Source: Sipunculus nudus (Eukaryota > Annelida > Sipuncula > Golfingiida > Sipunculidae). From it: a stretch of DNA of 64,000 nucleotides. Below the pieces are notes generated by a model. It did not search any database, was not told where the DNA came from, and worked only from the letters and a program-made list of their open reading frames with translations. Position numbers and translations under genes: made by a program. The stretch is taken from the NCBI GenBank assembly GCA_026874595.1, contig CM049311.1, positions 40,425,676 through 40,489,675 of the forward strand, given 5' to 3'. Positions 59,653-64,000 of this stretch are shown in pieces. Every line of letters starts with the position of its first letter. Position 1 is the first letter of the stretch.

Positions 59653-60988
59653 ATGCCAAGTTATAACACATATATTGCAACGTTCTCAGATATACTGCTG
59701 CAAGCCTCCATCAGCATCATATAGCAATCAGCATCATATTAATAGTGATTATTCGTCGCCTATGTGATCGCCAACTATATTGAATTGCCTGTGCAAGCTG
59801 AACTCATTTCCCCAAATGAGCATAAATTTAATTGTTTTTTTTTTAAACATACAAATTTAGTCAATAGCAACATATGACAACTGATGTGAATGAACACACG
59901 CTTCTGACGTCATGTCTGTTAGGAAATGTTTCAAGAATACTTGAAACCTTCAGCACCACAATTCATGTTATATGAACGATGATGACAATGCGTTAGAGTT
60001 TTATAAAAAGCCCCGCCCCCGAAAAATTTTGCCGTCGGTGCTATGCATAATAATGAGGTAAAAAAAAAGTCTTTCTAAAACTTTGAACTTAAAAAATGCA
60101 ACATATAGATGTATTCCCATGTATTGACACAGAAAACACGAAGGTTTAATGCAGTTAATTGTATAATATAAAGTTGGCACATTTTTTAGAAACACGTAAC
60201 ATAATTAGTAATGTCAAATTTTGTTCTGTGAGAAGATATCACAAAGTCAGGGATTTACTTGTATCTAAGAGACTTATGAATGCAGACAACAAAATGATTT
60301 GCCGTGAACAGCCTATGGCTAAAAACGCTAATAAATTACTCATATGCATTTGATAATCCATTAATTAAGGCACGAGGAATTGGTCATATGGGGGAGGGGG
60401 TTCAAATCACAAGGGATAGTTGGCGATCGTTTGGCACACGGATATCTAGAATATCTCAGTTAAACTCATTTTTTATTACAGTCAACTATATAGATTAACA
60501 TGCAGCCAAGGATGTAGTTGGCATGCATAAGAAAAGAGAAAAATATTACGGAATTTCACCATACACATCCTTTTCCTTGTTGCTAAATGAAAACTTATGA
60601 GAATTAAAATGTATTGTCTTCCTTATTGAATGATGTCACCAAACTGATATGTCAGCTATACAATCTTATTACAGTATATAAGGTCTGGTTTGTAATAATA
60701 TATTTTTTAGCATTCCTCTTTGTTTGCACTTCAAGTTCTGAATTTAAATAGGGAGTCTGCATATTGGGGAGCAAGTTGAAGCTTTCCTAACTTTAAAGAA
60801 CTAGTATGTTTTATAAATGAAATTTACGGCACTAAAACGGTGCTTATTGCAAGAAATATTACAGGTCTTGGACTTAAAACCTTTATTTAGTCTGTCATGC
60901 TTTCGATTCTGGAATTGGTCGAAAAATAACTTCCCATAAAACTTTTGTCAGGAAGCCACCAGAAGATTATACATGCGCGAGCTAAATC
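59653..60988. other. Interval without recognised gene
   Basis: AT-rich; nothing recognised. Confidence 0.45.
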
Positions 60989-61165
60989 ATGGAGGGCCGA
61001 CTGCATGTCAGTCAGGTTGAGACTATCCTAGTTGATTCCGAGATCCACCTGTCCGAACTGTGCAGCCGTGTTCCTACCTTACCTCTGAGTTCCTGTGTCT
61101 CAAAAGATATTGATCTATGTACTGGTGCATTGCTCAGTACCACTATACTTTTACAAAAGCTTTGA
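60989..61165 (+). CDS. Hypothetical ORF or first exon, 58 aa, possibly frameshifted
   Basis: ATG-initiated (MEGRLHVSQVETIL...) with coding-like codon use and higher GC than its surroundings. It stops at 61163-61165. A second frame continues to 61326 with FEHICDLSQTDTLPGYHKK-type sequence, so either a one- or two-base indel broke a longer gene or a splice donor lies near the stop. No family recognised. It sits between the inverted arms at 59085 and 61440, so it could belong to a mobile element. Confidence 0.3.
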   Translation: MEGRLHVSQVETILVDSEIHLSELCSRVPTLPLSSCVSKDIDLCTGALLSTTILLQKL

Positions 61166-61439
61166 AGAGGTTGAAGAGGTTTGAGCATATTTGTGATCTG
61201 AGCCAGACAGATACATTACCCGGATATCATAAAAAGATAGAAAGTAGTTATATACCACTGATTCCGCCAGGATTTTTATCAAACTGTGCTGTGTTTTTCA
61301 TTAACAATGTTTTTCACGGTAAATAAACTCCGTGGTTGGCGCCGAAAAAAATTACCAATGGCCTGGGTTGGGATGGAGAAATCTGATCAGGATAATCTTC
61401 AAAATTTAAAGGAATGTTTTCTGTGTATTACCCTATTCC

Positions 61440-61775
61440 TCTGAAAAATTTGTACTGAAGATGCTGATATAGACAGAGCAAAAAAAAATAACAGACCAGG
61501 GAAGTAAAGGAAGTAAAAAAATAAAAATATACATCCTAAGACTGCGAATGGTAGCGGCAACATACGAAAGACCCCAGTTAGATAACCTTTGACAAAATAT
61601 ATAAAGACTGGATGAAATTCATGGAGAAGGGGGAGGGGCTTTAGGTATGACCCATCTGTCTGAAATGCTTTCCAACCCCGCCATAATCATATATAATAAT
61701 TTTTGATAAACCAGTTAGTTTTCATGCATGTGACAGCTTTGTCCGTTCGTATGTACACCCTTCATAATACAATCT
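61440..61775 (-). repeat. Inverted repeat arm, right
   Basis: Inverse of 59085-59420. The arms are separated by about 2.0 kb. Confidence 0.8.
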
Positions 61776-61819
61776 AAAACCAGGGGTCTCGACGCTCAGC
61801 TGTATTTGTCCATAACAGA

Positions 61820-62023
61820 AGCGGATCCGGGGGGGGGGGGGGGTCCAGGGGGTCTGCCCCCCCCCCCCCTTTTTCATCAGAAACAACGTTTTTTAAGGGC
61901 TTCAGACAAAATTTTGCGGCCTGGACCCCCCTTTCCAGACCTGGGGACCTTATTTTTTAGGGTTTCATTAGTCTTCCTGGGTTGGACCCCCCCCCCCCTT
62001 TTCCCAAATCCAGGATCCGCCCC
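61820..62023 (+). mobile_element. ~204-bp foldback MITE (GCGGATCC ends)
   Basis: Begins AGCGGATCCGGGGG and ends CCAGGATCCGCCCC, so the ends are inverted. Poly-G and poly-C runs (about 61830-61843, 61859-61871, 61987-61998) can pair. Related pieces lie at 25093, 31530 and 32450. Non-coding. Confidence 0.65.
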
Positions 62024-62034
62024 TGTATAAGGAT

Positions 62035-62765
62035 ATTTTGAAGAAATTTTTCAGAATGACGGTCCTGTGACCTTCACCTTTGACCGCTGGACCCTGAAAA
62101 TCCAAATGTTTCTTACTTAAGTGGTGGTTCATTAAAAGAGCAAGTTTGAAGCCAATCTGTCTGCCCAAAGCAGAATTATCATCCATAAACTAATCTGTGA
62201 ATGAATGAGTCCTGTGACCTTGACCTTTTACCCTATGACCCAAAAAATCGAACAGTCTTCCCCTATTGGCAGGTAAGCAATATCTTGAAGATGGAAGGTT
62301 TGCAATGAAAAGTTTGGCTTCAAATGCATACGCATTCTTTTTAAAGATATGGGTCCTGTGACCTTGACCTGTGGACACCAAAATCGACACGGTTCTTACT
62401 TAAGTGGTGAGCCATATTTAAGTTAAGTTTGAAACCAATATTTCAAAATGAACTGAAGTTATCATATGGAAACTAATGTGTGAACAGATGGCCCCTGTGA
62501 CCTTGACCTTGACCTTGTGACCCAAAGTTCATTTATGCTCTCCTAAACCTGGCAAGTAGGCTAAATGCGCAAGATGGAAAGTTTCGGATGAAAAGTTTGG
62601 CTTAAAATGCTGCAATAATCTTTTTAAATAAGTGAGTCCTGTGACCTTGACCTTTGACCTCGTGACCCCAAAATCAAATAGGTTCTTGCTTTAGTGGTGA
62701 GCCAAATGTAAGTCAAGTTTGATATCCATGTGTCAATCCAACCTGGAGTTATCATCTGGAAACAA
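62035..62765 (+). repeat. ~144-bp tandem repeat, 5 units, rich in TGACCT half sites
   Basis: The unit anchor CCTGTGACCTTGACC falls at about 62064, 62211, 62355, 62493 and 62638. Other shared phrases are 'AAGTTTGG.TT', 'CTTACTTAAGTGGTG' and 'AGTTATCAT'. TGACCTTGA (reverse complement TCAAGGTCA) occurs at 62215, 62359, 62498, 62504 and 62642. The last unit has TGACCTTTGACCT (62648-62660), a perfect DR1. Confidence 0.85.
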
Positions 62766-62786
62766 ATTTGTGTGGATGGACGGATG

Positions 62787-62787
<1 letters not shown>

Positions 62788-62826
<39 letters not shown>
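62788..62826 (+). repeat. (GACA)n microsatellite
   Basis: GACAGACAGACAGACAAACA followed by more GACA units at the right edge of the 144-bp array. Confidence 0.9.
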
Positions 62827-63220
62827 TGGTGATTACTATAGGGCATCCACTTGTGATCAATAAACACACCAGGTTTTAGGACATTAGATATAATCACAGC
62901 TGAGAAACTGACATGATTGTTGTCATTTTATAGTAAAAAAAAAAATGAAAAATATTCTTTAAAATAATAAAAATTACAGGTGGCGCCACCACTTTTGGGA
63001 ACTAACAAAACTAGTCATGGTCAATATTCAAGGCAAGATTCATGACAATCCATGCATTAATTATCAAGATATTGGAGTTTTGTATAAAAAAAAAAACTTA
63101 GAAGTTTCTAGGACCAGCAGTTACGATTTGTGCCCTGCTAACGGACGGCCGGACGCCCGGACGGACGACGGACAAAGCGCCATTCCTATACCTCAGTTGA
63201 CTTACAATCAGCTGAGCTAA
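62827..63220 (+). repeat. Dispersed repeat with GGTGGCGCCACC and a GACGG-rich end
   Basis: Contains GGTGGCGCCACC (about 62980), GGACGGCCGGACGCCCGGAC and CCTATACCTCAGTTGACTTA. The ending is shared with 57230-57435. Confidence 0.6.
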
Positions 63221-63289
63221 AAATTGTCCATTTTTTACCCCCTCCCACACCCACTCCTTCGGGCGCCCGTTCTGCCTACACCTGGTTTA

Positions 63290-63525
63290 ATGTCTCCAGA
63301 TTCTCTTTATATAGGAACTTCATGGAGACTGTAGATCTGGATATTCAGGTGTATCCTGATTCTCTTTATACATATACCTTCCTTGATATTGTAGATCTGG
63401 AGATTCAGTTGTCTTTTGATTCTCTTAATACATAGATTTTCTTGGCCACTTAGATCTGGATATTCAGGTGTCTCCTGATTCTCTTTTTATAAGATTTTCC
63501 CAGATAATGTAGATCTGGATATTCC
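63290..63525 (+). repeat. ~62-bp minisatellite, 4 copies
   Basis: Units of GTAGATCTGGATATTCAGGT, GTCTCCTGATTCTCTTTATA followed by a variable part. Confidence 0.85.
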
Positions 63526-64000
63526 TGGTGCTTAAGCAACATTTCTTGACCACTTTTTTTCACAGCTTGTATATCATAGGGCAAAAGCCCATCCACAGTT
63601 TTCTTTTGTGAATTCTTTGGAATCTCATTATCTCTCCACAGAAATGCTACATATACTACTATACAGCAGAATGCTGCATGGGTTACGTATTTAACACATA
63701 AAGGGATCTACAGAAACAAACCAGAGCCAAAATTTGCAAATCTGTAACTGTAAATATGGTGAATATATATTTATTTCTTTTATCACACAAGCCAGACAAC
63801 AAACCCTGAAGGGTCATGATCAACACAAAAACGAAGGCGTTGGGGCTTTGATGCCAGTGCAAGATGAAAACGTTAGATTATACAGATCTGAAGAAGAGGC
63901 CTAAGTCTGTCATAATCACGTGGGGGCTGAAAGGACTTTCCTAGAATTCTTAGAAATTTCCATGGATGACGCTGATATTGCCCAGACCTGCACCTTTGAT
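63526..64000. other. Interval without recognised gene
   Basis: Nothing recognised up to the window edge. Confidence 0.45.

Noticed and set aside
61806-62186. Pro/Gly-rich ORFs near 61.9 kb
   Set aside because: Come from the poly-G and poly-C runs of the foldback MITE.

Overview
The window is nuclear DNA from an animal, most likely a marine lophotrochozoan and probably a bivalve mollusc. The reasons are AT-rich non-coding DNA with very few genes, intron-type splice signals, tRNA-derived SINE-like copies, Gypsy and non-LTR retroelement remnants, repeats built on TGACCTTGACC and GACGGACGG motifs, and huge minisatellite arrays. The species assignment is inference; no operon-like or bacterial organisation is present.

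Genes: only two pieces are clearly protein coding. At 15997-17220 (+) there is an intact single-coding-exon rhodopsin-class GPCR of 407 residues, closest in style to FMRFamide-type peptide receptors, with a splice acceptor in its 5' UTR. At 57698-57859 (-) lies the last coding exon of an acid-lipase-family alpha/beta hydrolase carrying the catalytic histidine; the other exons were not found. A few short coding-like ORFs of unknown identity are listed with low confidence (4528-4881, 18396-18581, 34402-34959, 43219-43443, 44744-45169, 60989-61165). Gypsy protease/RT (10850-12231, -) and LINE RT (47690-48290, +) remnants are dead.

Layout: 0.2-0.9 kb is a ~155-bp repeat carrying palindromic steroid-receptor-type sites; 2.1-4 kb has a coding-like dispersed repeat and two tRNA-like SINE copies; 7.5-13.1 kb has three degenerate minisatellites around the Gypsy relic; 15.9-17.4 kb is the GPCR gene; 18.9-20.7 kb is a 60-bp array; 21.2-21.7 kb is a 26-bp array; 25.6-27.6 kb is a 2-kb repeat element with a 537-bp Mutator-like MITE nested in it; 29.4-30.6 kb holds CpG-rich foldback sequence; 34.9-46.9 kb is a 72-bp satellite of about 83 units; 49.5-53.7 kb is a 50-bp array of about 84 units; 55-63.5 kb is made of dispersed repeats, inverted repeats, and a 144-bp array rich in nuclear-receptor half sites.

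The strongest structural result is that the 72-bp satellite is cut by a 6,079-bp DNA element (40271-46349). It has matching terminal inverted repeats, inverted ~150-bp subterminal tandem repeats at both ends, and a 3-bp ATG target duplication; removing it restores the satellite unit exactly. The many long ORFs in the 60-bp and 72-bp arrays are a by-product of unit lengths divisible by three and are not annotated as genes.
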